Made by a program: the position numbers and the translations under genes. DNA of 64,000 bases, from contig NZ_MAXC01000010.1 in the NCBI RefSeq assembly GCF_001693485.1, positions 80,152 to 144,151 on the forward strand, given 5' to 3'. The first letter of the stretch is position 1. Each line of letters begins with the position of its first letter. Source of the stretch: Bradyrhizobium sp. LMTR 3 (GTDB lineage Bacteria > Pseudomonadota > Alphaproteobacteria > Rhizobiales > Xanthobacteraceae). The notes under the pieces were generated by a model. It did no database searches. It had not been told where the DNA came from and was given only the letters and a program-made list of their open reading frames with translations. This document shows positions 9,502 through 19,615 of the stretch, piece after piece.

Positions 9502-11880
9502 TCAGAAGTTGAACGTCGTCGACAGGAGGTAGGTCCGAGGAGCAGCGAGCGTGATCACGCCGCTGTAGGCCGAGGCCCAGTAAGCCTCGTTGAAGACGTT
9601 CTCGATGTTGGCGCGCACCACGATCGGCTTGCCGTTCCAGGGTGAGGTGAAGGTATATCGCGCGCCGATATCGACGCGCGTCCACTCCGGCAGCGTGAGG
9701 GTGTTGGTCTCGTTGACATATTGCGGACCGGTATAAATGACCCTTGCCGAGAGGGTCAGGTCACGCATGAACGGCGTATCCCAATCCACTCCGATGTTCG
9801 CGGTGAGCGCTGGCACGCCAACCGCCTTCTTGCCATTGTTGCGTGGGTCTCGGGCCTGTTCCTGCACGCCGTCGATCAAGGCTAGGCCACCAAGCAATCG
9901 AATCGCCGGCGTGATTTCGCCGAATACGTTGATCTCCGCACCGCGGTTGCGCTGTCTGCCGTTGAGTTCCTGGGTCGCAGTCACACCCGAGCCCACCGTG
10001 ATGATGCTCGGCTGATTGATGTCGAACATACTCAGCGTTGTCGTGATGCGGCCTGCGTCGATCTTCACGCCCGCCTCGGCCTGTTGCGTTTGTGCGACCG
10101 GGAACACAGTCCCGCGATTGGCATAGATGCCACTGACGACAGTCGGTGTCTGGAGCCCTTCGATATAATTTGCGTAGAGCGAGATATTCTCGACCGGCTT
10201 GATCAAGATGGCATAGGCCGGGCTCCACACGGATTCTTCCTGAAAGGGCCGGCTCGGATTGGCGAGGGTTGGCAAGAAATTTAGCACCTCGCTTCCAGCC
10301 GTCTGACGACGAAGGCCGACGGTGAACTGGACGCGCTCGTTCAGCATCGACATGGTATCGGTAACGCCGATGCTCGACAATCTCACTCCGGTAATTTGAT
10401 TGGCAGCCAGAAACGTGAAGTTGGGCTTGGGAATATTGGTCGGCTCGTTGTAGAGGTTCCAGAAGATAACGTCGGCCACAGGATTATTCGAACGTGTCCG
10501 GACCTGCTGCGTATAGGTTCGGTCGTTGATGGAGTAGTTGGCGTTCAGCGCATGATTGATCGGGCCGGTGTCCACCGTTGCACGAAGGCCCGCCTCACCT
10601 GCGAGCGTCTCGAACGTCTCCTTGCCGGCAAACGGTCGCGACCACAGGCCTCCCAATTGGAACGTACCCGGGGGGGACGTTATGGCTCCCGGAGCAAGAT
10701 TGGAGATGTTGGGCGAAGGATAGGCATAGTTGATGTTACTGTCGTGATATCCAAACGCCGCATAGGCGGTTACCGAGTCGGTGAGGTCAACCTCGCCCTT
10801 TACGGTCGAGAAGAAGTCCGTTGGCGCATAGTAGGCCCACGGAACTTGGAAATTGTGTCCGGCTTTCGGCGGCGGAGGAATAATGGTTGTTGTGGGAGCG
10901 ACTGTAAAGAAACGCAAGGGCGGCTTCAGATTGTCGGCCTGGTAGCCGACATCAACCTCCATGCGCGCGTTCTCACCGCGGTAGTCGAGACCGAGGTGAA
11001 CGTTGCCAAATTCGTCGGTCTGACGATTCCAGGGCGTGTTGCCGTTTGAATAGGTGCTGTTCAGCCGAATGCCCCACTCCTTGCGCTCGCCGTAGCGCCG
11101 GCTGACGTCCATATGCCCGCCGAACTGCGATTTCGAAACATAGGTGCCCGTCAGCCGCGTGATGTCGACATCGAGAGCATGCTTGGTGATGAGATTGATG
11201 CTGCCGCCGACCGCACCACCGCTCGAAACACCGGTACCGCCAGTGGTCATGCCGTTGAGCACGGCGCTCGGGCCCTTCAATACCTCGACGCGCTCGATGA
11301 AATTTGCCCCGATGGAGTAGTATGGCGCGATTCCGTACAGGCCGTTCAACCCAAAATCGCCGCTGTCATAATAGAAGCCGCGGATGAACAGACTGTCGGC
11401 GCCGCCGCCCGCTGCCTGCACCACTCTCACGGAAGGATCGTTCGCCAGTACGTCACGGATGGTGCGCGCCTGCTGGTTTGCGATCAATTCCGCCGTGTAG
11501 CTGGTCTGGTTGAACGGCGTATCCATCACGCCGCGATTGCCGAGAATGCCCAAGGTTCCGCCACTCGCCACCTGTCCGCCAGCATAGGGAGCCGGGAGCG
11601 CGCCGATAGTTCCAGTCGAAGGCGTCACATACGGAACCGGCTCCACCCGAGGCGGCGCCGGCGCAGCGACGCGCCGCTGCACGCGCGACGTCGACGTTTG
11701 CGTTCTCCGTGCTGCTGCGGGCCGCGCGCGTTGCTGGGTTGGAGCATCGACGGTGACGGGCGGCAGGTTCTGCGCGAATGCGCTCGGGCCGCCGGCAAAA
11801 TCCAGTGAGAGCGCAAGATAGCTCACCGCTCCCAGCGAAACAGCGCGCATAACATTTCTGGCAGCGACACGATGCGTCAT
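9502..11880 (-). CDS. TonB-dependent siderophore receptor
   Basis: This is an outer-membrane beta-barrel receptor of 792 residues when started at the ATG at 11880 (MTHRVAARN), which is followed by a signal peptide ending near SAFAQN. The open frame extends 33 codons further upstream but without signal-peptide logic. After a Pro/Arg-rich linker come the plug domain (TIRDVLANDPSVRV, LFIRGFYYDS, ERVEVLKGPSAVLNG, GGSINLITK) and the barrel, which ends in the usual aromatic residue (TTFNF). There is no N-terminal STN signalling domain, so it should transport without directly signalling to an ECF sigma factor. Position and family suggest uptake of the Fe-siderophore made by the neighbouring NRPS. 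Three GTTCTAA boxes lie upstream, and a strong hairpin follows the stop. Confidence 0.95.
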   Translation of the reverse strand: MTHRVAARNVMRAVSLGAVSYLALSLDFAGGPSAFAQNLPPVTVDAPTQQRARPAAARRTQTSTSRVQRRVAAPAPPRVEPVPYVTPSTGTIGALPAPYAGGQVASGGTLGILGNRGVMDTPFNQTSYTAELIANQQARTIRDVLANDPSVRVVQAAGGGADSLFIRGFYYDSGDFGLNGLYGIAPYYSIGANFIERVEVLKGPSAVLNGMTTGGTGVSSGGAVGGSINLITKHALDVDITRLTGTYVSKSQFGGHMDVSRRYGERKEWGIRLNSTYSNGNTPWNRQTDEFGNVHLGLDYRGENARMEVDVGYQADNLKPPLRFFTVAPTTTIIPPPPKAGHNFQVPWAYYAPTDFFSTVKGEVDLTDSVTAYAAFGYHDSNINYAYPSPNISNLAPGAITSPPGTFQLGGLWSRPFAGKETFETLAGEAGLRATVDTGPINHALNANYSINDRTYTQQVRTRSNNPVADVIFWNLYNEPTNIPKPNFTFLAANQITGVRLSSIGVTDTMSMLNERVQFTVGLRRQTAGSEVLNFLPTLANPSRPFQEESVWSPAYAILIKPVENISLYANYIEGLQTPTVVSGIYANRGTVFPVAQTQQAEAGVKIDAGRITTTLSMFDINQPSIITVGSGVTATQELNGRQRNRGAEINVFGEITPAIRLLGGLALIDGVQEQARDPRNNGKKAVGVPALTANIGVDWDTPFMRDLTLSARVIYTGPQYVNETNTLTLPEWTRVDIGARYTFTSPWNGKPIVVRANIENVFNEAYWASAYSGVITLAAPRTYLLSTTFNF

Positions 11881-12020
11881 ACTTCTACCCCAAAGACCCA
11901 CAAGCAGGTTCCGGCTCGTTCTAACTTCTGAGGTGGAAACGGCGAGTAGAAGCCATCTAAGGTAACGAAGCGTGCACATAACGGATTGCGTTAGTGGCGA
12001 CGAGGCAACACCTCACACTT

Positions 12021-12063
12021 TTCGAATCGTTCTAAGCCGCATGGAATTTTTAAGCGTTCTAAA
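12021..12063 (-). promoter_or_regulatory. Two iron-control-element-like boxes upstream of the TonB receptor
   Basis: Two imperfect palindromes lie 140-185 bp upstream of the receptor start. On the minus strand they read TTAGAACGATTCGAA (12021-12035) and TTTAGAACGCTTAAAAA (12047-12063). Each has an intact TTAGAAC half-site; the mirror half carries one change in the first and more in the second. A third half-site (GTTCTAA on the plus strand) is at 11918-11924. The pattern resembles the ICE sites bound by the iron regulator Irr in Bradyrhizobium and other Rhizobiales, which is recalled from the literature, not measured here. Confidence 0.5.
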
Positions 12064-12155
12064 TTTTGTGAGCTAAACCCGAAGTCGAATGAAGCGGTCG
12101 GCCGAGTCGTGATGCTTTGTTATGCAGCGATATCTGGAAATTGATTCGCCTCACA

Positions 12156-13304
12156 TCAACCCAACAGGTTGCGCAGCGCGCGGATGAAGACGCGCGAGCC
12201 GACTTCGATCAGCTCGTCCGGAAAATCATAGTCCGGCGCATGCAGGCCGGCATGATCCACGCCCGCGCCCACGAAAAACATCGCAGACTTCGCTTGCCGG
12301 TTGAACAGGCCGAAATCCTCGGAGCCGCGCAGCGGCAGCCCCCGCGCGGAATGCGCGATGCCTTCGTCATCTAGCGCCCTCTTCAGATGAATGACGGCCT
12401 CCGGCGCGTTCATGCAGTGAGCGAAGACGTCGCGATAGGCGATCTCCACCTTCAGCCGCTCGTCTAACGCAACGCGCCGAACCAAATTCTCAGCCTGCAA
12501 GCGGATGCTTTCCATCTTTGCATCCGTCAGCGTTCTGAGCGTCAACCAGAGCTCGGCATGACCCGGCGAGATTCCAAACGCCGGCTCGCCCAGCCGCGCG
12601 TGGGTGACCGTGACCATCGAGAATTCGCTGGCGAGCTCGCCGCCCTGTCCCAGCGCGGGGATTTCGTTCAGCAGCCGGACCATGGCGGCTTGCGGCGAAA
12701 CGCCAAGCTCCGGATTCGACGCGTGCGTCGTTCGGCCGAACAATGCGATCTGCATGCCGCGCGAGGCGCAATTGACCAGACCTTCTGCGATGGCAACCTC
12801 GCCCAGCACAAGTCCCGGCAGATTGTGCAAGGAAAACACGAAGTCCGGCTGGACGTGCTGAAATTTTTCGTCGGCAAGCACAGAAGCTGCGCCCGATCCA
12901 TTCTCTTCAGCAGGCTGGAACAGCAACACGGCCCGCCCGCAGCGCGGACGCGTTCGGCCGAGGTCGCGCGCCACGGCTGCCAGGATCGTCATGTGACCGT
13001 CATGGCCACAGAGATGCGCTTTTCCCGGCACCTCGGACCGATGCGGAATCGCGGATGTCTCATGAATCGGCAGTCCGTCCAGTTCGGCCCGAAGCATGAT
13101 CGTCGGGCCGGGCGTCCTCCCGTCATAGATCCCGGCCACGCCATGCCCGCCCAATTCCGCGATGACCTTGTCAGCCCCGGTTGCCCTGAGAAGCGCTTGT
13201 ACGGCTTGCGCCGTTTCCTTCTCCTGCCCCGACAATTCCGGCCTGCGGTGTAATTCGCGGCGCCAGGCGACCAATTCGGCCAGGTCCTGTTCGAGCAAGA
13301 ACAT
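12156..13304 (-). CDS. M20-family amidohydrolase (metallopeptidase)
   Basis: The 382-residue protein belongs to the M20D group (hippurate hydrolase, N-acyl-amino-acid amidohydrolase, IAA-amino acid hydrolase). It shows RRELHRRPELSGQE at the N-terminus, the metal motif CGHDGHM (Cys99-His104), PAEENGSGA (Glu133/Glu134), His160 and a C-terminal HAPDY. It would hydrolyse an amide bond between an acyl group and an amino acid. The exact substrate is unknown. It is transcribed towards the siderophore receptor, and the 275-bp gap between them holds the receptor promoter. A role in clipping the acyl tail of the lipopeptide or in recycling the siderophore is possible but unproven. Confidence 0.9.
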   Translation of the reverse strand: MFLLEQDLAELVAWRRELHRRPELSGQEKETAQAVQALLRATGADKVIAELGGHGVAGIYDGRTPGPTIMLRAELDGLPIHETSAIPHRSEVPGKAHLCGHDGHMTILAAVARDLGRTRPRCGRAVLLFQPAEENGSGAASVLADEKFQHVQPDFVFSLHNLPGLVLGEVAIAEGLVNCASRGMQIALFGRTTHASNPELGVSPQAAMVRLLNEIPALGQGGELASEFSMVTVTHARLGEPAFGISPGHAELWLTLRTLTDAKMESIRLQAENLVRRVALDERLKVEIAYRDVFAHCMNAPEAVIHLKRALDDEGIAHSARGLPLRGSEDFGLFNRQAKSAMFFVGAGVDHAGLHAPDYDFPDELIEVGSRVFIRALRNLLG

Positions 13305-13561
13305 GAGCTATCCCCGGGTTAAGAGTGAAGATTGCGTTTACCAAAATTCCGCACATCAGCGCTCCGACGCGGCGCGCGAACGCAATTGTTTCGACTGCTC
13401 CTTCATATCCGCGGCAGATGCGGTACCGATGTCCAGTGGAGCTGGAATGTGCATTCCCGGATCTACCCGCGAATCCCAAAGCCCGTATTGGGGTGCCAGG
13501 GCTCTCAGCAGCAGTGTCGTGGGTTTAGCCACCCATTCTGAGGGTTGGCTTTCCCGAAAAA

Positions 13562-13582
13562 TGATATATATTGCCGATATCA
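13562..13582. promoter_or_regulatory. Inverted-repeat operator candidate of the toxin-antitoxin pair
   Basis: TGATAT and ATATCA form a perfect 6-bp inverted repeat with a 9-bp spacer, 19 bp before the antitoxin start codon, in a locally AT-rich stretch. Ribbon-helix-helix antitoxins normally repress their own promoter through such repeats. The preceding DNA from 13305 shows no gene I can recognise. Confidence 0.5.
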
Positions 13583-13601
13583 TGTATCAAGGATGCAGGC
13601 A

Positions 13602-13817
13602 ATGCGGACATTGGTTGATCTCGGCGATACCCAGATCCAAGCGCTCGACGAATTATCGAGGAAGGAGAAGCGGTCTCGCGCGGCCCTGATCCGTCAGGCG
13701 ATCGACGACTATCTCGCAAAGCGACATAGCAAACAGGAAGATGATGCATTTGGCCTATGGGGCAAGCGCAAAGTTGATGGATTAGCCTACCAGGAAAAAG
13801 TGCGTAACGAATGGTGA
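13602..13817 (+). CDS. Ribbon-helix-helix antitoxin (VapB/CopG type)
   Basis: I start this gene at the ATG at 13602 (MRTLVDLGDTQIQALDE), giving 71 residues, because an AAGGA box lies 9 bp upstream and the family begins this way. An earlier in-frame ATG at 13545 would add 19 residues that cover the operator-like repeat. The N-terminal beta strand plus KRSRAALIRQAIDDYL are typical of CopG/Arc-like DNA-binding antitoxins. The C-terminal part (DDAFGLWGKR) resembles the toxin-binding tail of this antitoxin class. It overlaps the PIN toxin gene by 7 bp, the usual toxin-antitoxin arrangement. Confidence 0.88.
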   Translation: MRTLVDLGDTQIQALDELSRKEKRSRAALIRQAIDDYLAKRHSKQEDDAFGLWGKRKVDGLAYQEKVRNEW

Positions 13818-14176
13818 AGCCGCTGTTCGACACCAACGTTCTGGTCGACTATCTTAATGCCGTTCCCGAAGCGCGCACTGAACTTCAGCGCTACACGGAA
13901 AAAGCAATCAGTATCATCACCTGGATGGAGGTCATGGTTGGCGTCAATCAGGATCTTGAAGCGGCGACGCGCAGCTTTCTGAGTGGCTTTGATCTCATTG
14001 GTGTCGATGAGCGGATTGCCGAACGCGCTGTCAGTCTTCGTCGCAATCATCGCATCAAACTACCCGATGCAATCATCCGGGCAACAGCACAGGTGCACGC
14101 GATGCTACTCGTCACGCGCAATATCAGGGATTTCCCGGCCGGCGATCCCGGTATCCGCGCCCCTTACAAGTTGTGA
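13811..14176 (+). CDS. PIN-domain toxin (VapC type ribonuclease)
   Basis: The 121-residue PIN domain has all acidic active-site residues: Asp7 (FDTNVLVDYL), Glu40 (WMEVMVGV), Asp86 (KLPDAIIRATA) and Asp107 (TRNIRDF). VapC toxins are Mg-dependent ribonucleases that cut tRNA or rRNA, and the cognate antitoxin upstream neutralises them. The gene is intact. The pair sits next to a broken integrase and a tRNA gene, the usual place for island-stabilising toxin-antitoxin modules. Confidence 0.92.
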   Translation: MVKPLFDTNVLVDYLNAVPEARTELQRYTEKAISIITWMEVMVGVNQDLEAATRSFLSGFDLIGVDERIAERAVSLRRNHRIKLPDAIIRATAQVHAMLLVTRNIRDFPAGDPGIRAPYKL

Positions 14177-14403
14177 GAGAGCACGGTGTCGAATCTGACT
14201 CCGAAACGCGCATGTCTTTCTACTACACTGCGACGGCCTGATTTACGTTTATCTACGACCGGGCGCGCGGAAACAACCTAGCACTCGACACGGGGTATTA
14301 AGATGCAACGAGATTTTCGTATTCTTTCGCCGTCGCCAGTGTCACCCATTGCAGAATGGCGCAATCATGCGCGCAGCGTTGAGCATACAGCGAACGTGCA
14401 ATA

Positions 14404-14760
14404 GTGAGTGCATCGTCAACACGCCGAAGCGACGTAAATCCCAACAATCCCATTCGACTGTCCACGGCAGCCTCGTTGGCGTTTCCCGATGGATCGATGA
14501 CCAGCTCAGGGCTTCGCAAGGAGGCGTTGCGCGGTCGACTCGTCATCGAGCGTATTGCTGGCAAGGATTTCACGACGCTGGCACATATTGAGCGCATGAG
14601 GGAACTATGCCGCGTATCAGCAAGGGCCCAAGGCTCTACAAGCGAAAGGCGAAGCGAAAGAACGGACGCATCATTGCCAACGCCGTCTGGACCATCCGTG
14701 ACGGAGAACGGGAAATTGCCACAGGAGTCTTTGCGGGCGAAGCTGAAAGAAAGCCGCTGA
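14404..14760 (+). CDS. Small integrase-associated protein of rhizobial islands
   Basis: The 118-residue frame contains LAFPDGSMTSSGLRKEALRG and then LVIERIAGKDFTTLAHIERMRELC. From memory of rhizobial genomes, this pattern recurs in a small protein encoded just before tyrosine integrases. Its function is not known to me; the central part could form a helix-turn-helix, as in an excisionase. The 3' part overlaps the start of the integrase pseudogene in another frame. The frame may itself be altered by the first frameshift near 14750, so the true C-terminus is uncertain. Confidence 0.55.
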   Translation: MSASSTRRSDVNPNNPIRLSTAASLAFPDGSMTSSGLRKEALRGRLVIERIAGKDFTTLAHIERMRELCRVSARAQGSTSERRSERTDASLPTPSGPSVTENGKLPQESLRAKLKESR

Positions 14761-15844
14761 GGATGCCCTAGCCAACCACATCGTTTCAAAATATCAACCT
14801 TCCCGTCGGACCCGCGACATTGAAGATATTGATATCGCGGACGTGCTTGCAATCTACCACGCCCATCGCGAGGGTATTTATCTCGAGCGCAAAGCCAAGC
14901 AAACCGACATCACAGAATTTGCCGATCGCATTGGCCGCCTGAACGATTTTTTTGGCGGCATGATGTTGATTGAAGTGAATGCGCATACCTGCGCAAAGTA
15001 CGTCAAGGCGCGTCGTCGACCAGGTGGGGCCCGCCGCGATCTCGAAGATCTGCGCGCCGCGATCAACCATCATTCGCGCGAGGGCCTTCACCGCGGCCCT
15101 GGTTCGTGTGGCACTGCCAGCCAAAGGGCGCGGCCGCGACCGATGGCTAACACGTAGCGAAGCGGCTGCTCTTTGTGGACCTGCTGGCGATATCGCGAGG
15201 TGCAGACGCAACATCGCGGTGCCTTGAAAAATCAAAAAATAGAAACCGACAAGCGTCCACTGCGTCACATCGCACGCTTCATCCTGATTGGCCTCAATAC
15301 GGGGACGCGAGCCGGCGCCATCGCATCCGCGTCACCGTATCGGGATGAAGGCCGATCGTATGTCGATCTGGAGCACGGCATCTTCTACAGGCTTGCACAG
15401 GGTCAGACAGGCACCAAGAAACGCCAGCCACCGGCGCCATTACCCGATCGCCTGCTCGCACATATGCGGCGCTGGATTCGAACGGATGCTATCATATCGC
15501 ATTTCGTGGAGTTCAACGGCGCGGCTGTGAAATCCGTGAAGACCGGATTTCGAAGCGCTGTCAGGCTTGCGCGACTATCCACCGAACAGGGCAAGGTCAC
15601 GCCTCACACGTTACGACACACCGCCGCAACCTGGCTGATGCAGCGCGGGGCAGACCCGTGGAAGTCGGCTGGATTCCTCGGGATGTCCGTCGAAGTACTA
15701 CTCGATACCTACGGCCATCATCATCCGGATTTTTTACGCGATGCGGCCAGCGCAATCACGTCGAAACCAAAGCAGAACACCGTTTCTGGGGTTATTTCCG
15801 GGGTTGACTTGGCTGCCTATCGTGAAAAAAGACGAAAAGCATAA
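14607..15844 (+). pseudogene. Tyrosine-type phage/island integrase, broken by frameshifts
   Basis: The pieces assemble into one site-specific recombinase. The N-terminal frame starts at 14607 (MPRISKGPRLYKR), shifts near 14750 into AEDALANHIVSKYQ, continues to about 15090, shifts again (ALVRVALPAKGRGRDRW), and shifts a third time near 15165 into the C-terminal frame that runs to 15844. The C-terminal part keeps the catalytic Arg (TGTRAGAIA), HTLRH and the nucleophile Tyr (DTYGHH). An intact protein would be about 410 residues. At least three frame changes make it a pseudogene. It reads towards, and ends 8 bp from, the 3' CCA of tRNA-Pro, the classic layout of an element integrated in a tRNA gene. 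Confidence 0.88.
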
Positions 15845-15852
15845 GAATTTCA

Positions 15853-15929
15853 TGGTCGGAGTGGCAGGATTCGAACCTGCGACCCCTGCGTCCCGAACGC
15901 AGTGCTCTACCGGGCTGAGCCACACTCCG
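15853..15929 (-). tRNA. tRNA-Pro (anticodon CGG)
   Basis: The minus strand folds as a cloverleaf of 77 nt including an encoded CCA. The acceptor stem is CGGAGTG/CACTCCG with discriminator A, the D-arm region is GCTCAGCCCGGTAGAGC, the anticodon stem-loop CTGCGTTCGGGACGCAG gives anticodon CGG, and the T-loop is GGTTCGAATCC. Its 3' half is a common attachment site for tyrosine integrases, and a decayed integrase lies right next to that end. Confidence 0.97.
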
Positions 15930-15998
15930 ACTTGGAACGCGGCTTATAGCCTTGGGTTTCGGCGACCGCAAGCAGCCGAATTAAGGAAATTAATCACA

Positions 15999-16991
15999 GT
16001 GAATGTTGGCCTGAAAACCCAGATTTTGCCCGCCGGCGAGGCTGCCGTGGCGGCTGCCGCGCGTGCGCTTTCAGAAGGCGGGCTGGTGGCGTTCCCGACC
16101 GAGACGGTCTACGGCCTCGGCGCCGACGCCACCAATCCGGCCGCGATCGCCCGCCTCTACCAGGCCAAGGGCCGGCCCGCCTTCAACCCGCTGATCGCCC
16201 ATGTCGGCGATCTCGCGGCCGCGCGGCAGATCGCCCGGTTTGATGCGGCTGCGACGGCGCTCGCCGAAACATTCTGGCCCGGCCCGCTGACGCTGGTGCT
16301 GCCGAAGACGGAAGGTTGCTCAGTCGCCGATCTCGCCACCGCGGGACTCGATACGGTGGCGGTCCGCATTCCGGCCCACAGGATCGCGCGCGACATCCTG
16401 CGCGAGTTCGGCGGCCCCGTGGTGGCGCCGTCCGCGAACATCTCCGGCCATGTCTCGCCGACGACCGCAGCCCATGTGCTGAGCGACCTCGCGGGGCGGA
16501 TCGACCTGATCGTCAATGGCGGCGCGGTCGAGGTCGGCGTCGAATCGACCATCGTCGGCTGCTTTGACGCGCCGACGCTGCTGCGCCCCGGCGGCCTGCC
16601 CCGCGCCGAGATCGAGCGCGTGCTGGGCCGTGTGCTGGTGCAGCCACCGACGGACGCCGAAAACGAAGGCGGTCAGCCGCTGGCGCCGGGCATGCTGGCC
16701 TCGCACTACGCGCCCCGCGCGCGCGTGCGGCTCAATGCCGTCGCGCTCGAGCCGGGAGAAGCATTGCTCGCGTTTGGCCTCGGAGCAATTTCGGGAATTG
16801 ACGCCGCCTCTCACGTGATGAATCTGTCGGGGCGTGGCGATCTTGACGAGGCCGCCGCCAATTTGTTCGGCCATCTTCGCGCGCTCGACAGCAAAGGCGC
16901 GCGCACCATCGCGGTGATGCCAATCCCCGAGGAAGGATTGGGCGAAGCCATCAACGACCGGCTGCGCCGCGCAGCAGTTGGGCGAGAATAA
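15999..16991 (+). CDS. L-threonylcarbamoyladenylate synthase (Sua5/YwlC/TsaC)
   Basis: The start is the GTG at 15999, preceded by TTAAGGAAATTAATCACA with a clear AAGGA box. The open frame upstream of it runs through the tRNA gene and cannot be coding. The 330-residue protein has the SUA5 signature LVAFPTETVYGLGADA, KGRPAFNPL, and PSANISGHVSPT, followed by the C-terminal Sua5 domain (GMLASHYAPR). It makes threonylcarbamoyl-AMP from Thr, bicarbonate and ATP for the t6A37 modification of ANN-decoding tRNAs in the cytoplasm. Length fits the two-domain Sua5 type and not the short TsaC type. Confidence 0.95.
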   Translation: MNVGLKTQILPAGEAAVAAAARALSEGGLVAFPTETVYGLGADATNPAAIARLYQAKGRPAFNPLIAHVGDLAAARQIARFDAAATALAETFWPGPLTLVLPKTEGCSVADLATAGLDTVAVRIPAHRIARDILREFGGPVVAPSANISGHVSPTTAAHVLSDLAGRIDLIVNGGAVEVGVESTIVGCFDAPTLLRPGGLPRAEIERVLGRVLVQPPTDAENEGGQPLAPGMLASHYAPRARVRLNAVALEPGEALLAFGLGAISGIDAASHVMNLSGRGDLDEAAANLFGHLRALDSKGARTIAVMPIPEEGLGEAINDRLRRAAVGRE

Positions 16992-17016
16992 ACGGGCGGG
17001 AATGAAAGAGAAGAAA

Positions 17017-18440
<1,424 letters not shown>

Positions 18441-18444
<4 letters not shown>

Positions 18445-18902
18445 CCGCATCAGCGACGAAGCCCGTGCCTGCGCTCGCCATCACCGACATCGCAGATGCC
18501 GACGTCGCGGCCGTGATCGCGCTGTGGCAGGCCTGCGGCCTGACGCGGCCCTGGAACGATCCCGCCAGCGATATCGCGCTGGCACGTCGCGGGCCGAATT
18601 CGACCGTGCTGATCGGCCGCGAGGGTGCCGCGATCGTGGCCACCGCGATGGTCGGCCATGATGGGCATCGTGGCTGGGTCTATTACGTCGCGTCGGATCC
18701 TGATCGCCGCGCCAAAGGCTATGGCCGCGCCATCATGAACGCGGCCGAGGACTGGCTGCGCGCGGCCGGCATTCCGAAACTGCAATTGCTGGTGCGGCCG
18801 GAAAATTCGGGCGTCGCCGCGTTCTACCAGTCGATCGGTTTCGGCGAGCAACAGATCCTGTTCTTCTCCAAATGGCTCGACGGCCGCGAGCCGCCGCGGT
18901 GA
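18441..18902 (+). CDS. GNAT acetyltransferase (YpeA-like)
   Basis: It starts with GTG at 18441 inside the stop region of the previous gene (4-bp overlap), indicating an operon. The 153 residues form a GNAT domain with the acetyl-CoA loop DPDRRAKGYGRAIMNAAE and the C-terminal motif NSGVAAFYQSIGF. The pattern matches the small YpeA group, whose substrates are unknown. It lies between a dehydrogenase and a Nudix gene on the same strand. Confidence 0.88.
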
Positions 18903-18916
18903 ACTGAAGGATTGCC

Positions 18917-19498
18917 ATGAGCCTCGCAGATCGTGTCCGCGTCAAGAACGTCCATGTGCTCTCCGACCGGCACTATCGGTTGGAGGAAGTCGAGTTCGAC
19001 TATCGACGCGGCAACGGCGAATGGCAGACGATGAAGCGGGAGGTTTTCGACCGCGGCCACGCCGCCACGCTGTTGGCGTACAATGTCGCAAGCCGCACCG
19101 TCGTGCTGACGCGGCAGTTCCGCCTGCCGCCCTATCGTGCCGGTCACGACGATCTCATGATCGAGGCCGCCGCCGGCATGCTCGACGACGAGACTCCCGA
19201 GAACCGGATTCGTGCGGAGGCGGAGGAGGAAATCGGCTATCTATTGCACGATGTGCGCAAGGTGTTCGAGGCCTTCATGAGCCCGGGCTCGGTTACCGAG
19301 AAACTGCACTTCTTCGTCGCCGAATACGAAGCTGCGATGCGGGTCGGCGACGGCGGCGGATTGGCCGACGAAGGCGAGGACATCGAGGTGCTGGAGTTGC
19401 CGATCGACCAGGCGCTCGCAATGATATTGGACGGCCGCATCGTCGACGCCAAGACCATCATGCTGTTGCAATACGCAGCGCTGAATATTTTTCGCTGA
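18917..19498 (+). CDS. Nudix hydrolase, GDP-mannose pyrophosphatase NudK-like
   Basis: The 193-residue protein shows the NudK-type N-terminus (VLSDRHYRLEEVEFDYRR), the substrate segment VVLTRQFRLPPYRAG, and the Nudix box GMLDDETPENRIRAEAEEEIGY (shown in part: RAEAEEEIG). The family hydrolyses nucleoside diphosphate sugars such as GDP-mannose or ADP-ribose. It follows the GNAT gene by 14 bp and probably shares its transcript. The stop codon is directly followed by a palindromic repeat. Confidence 0.88.
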   Translation: MSLADRVRVKNVHVLSDRHYRLEEVEFDYRRGNGEWQTMKREVFDRGHAATLLAYNVASRTVVLTRQFRLPPYRAGHDDLMIEAAAGMLDDETPENRIRAEAEEEIGYLLHDVRKVFEAFMSPGSVTEKLHFFVAEYEAAMRVGDGGGLADEGEDIEVLELPIDQALAMILDGRIVDAKTIMLLQYAALNIFR

Positions 19499-19500
19499 CT

Positions 19501-19588
19501 GTAGGGTGGGCAAAGCGCAGCGTGCCGACCATTGCGAGCAGAATTGCGCGGTGAAAATGGTGGGCACGCTTCGCTTTCCTCACCCTAC
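19501..19588. repeat. Palindromic dispersed repeat, family A, copy 1
   Basis: Arms GTAGGGTGGGCAAAG and (imperfect here) CTTTCCTCACCCTAC flank inner arms containing GTGCC and GGTGGGCACG. It lies between two convergent genes. Similar units are at 26803, 40939, 48559, 49298 and 54975. This copy has drifted from the others. Confidence 0.85.
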
Positions 19589-19615
19589 GAGAGAACGACG
19601 AGATCTGCATCCACC

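Noticed and set aside
13356..13583. 75-codon minus-strand frame (ends SAADMKEQSKQLRSRAASER)
   Set aside because: It could be a remnant of an older gene, but I recognise no family, and it overlaps the toxin-antitoxin operator. Not supported enough to call.
14298..14852. 184-codon minus-strand frame opposite the integrase start
   Set aside because: It is the shadow of the integrase and small-protein frames, which have recognisable motifs.
1..15852. Second copy of the tRNA-Pro 3' end marking the island's left border
   Set aside because: I looked for the T-arm and acceptor sequence (GCAGGATTCGAACC) in the accessory region and did not find it; the border must be beyond the window or too diverged.
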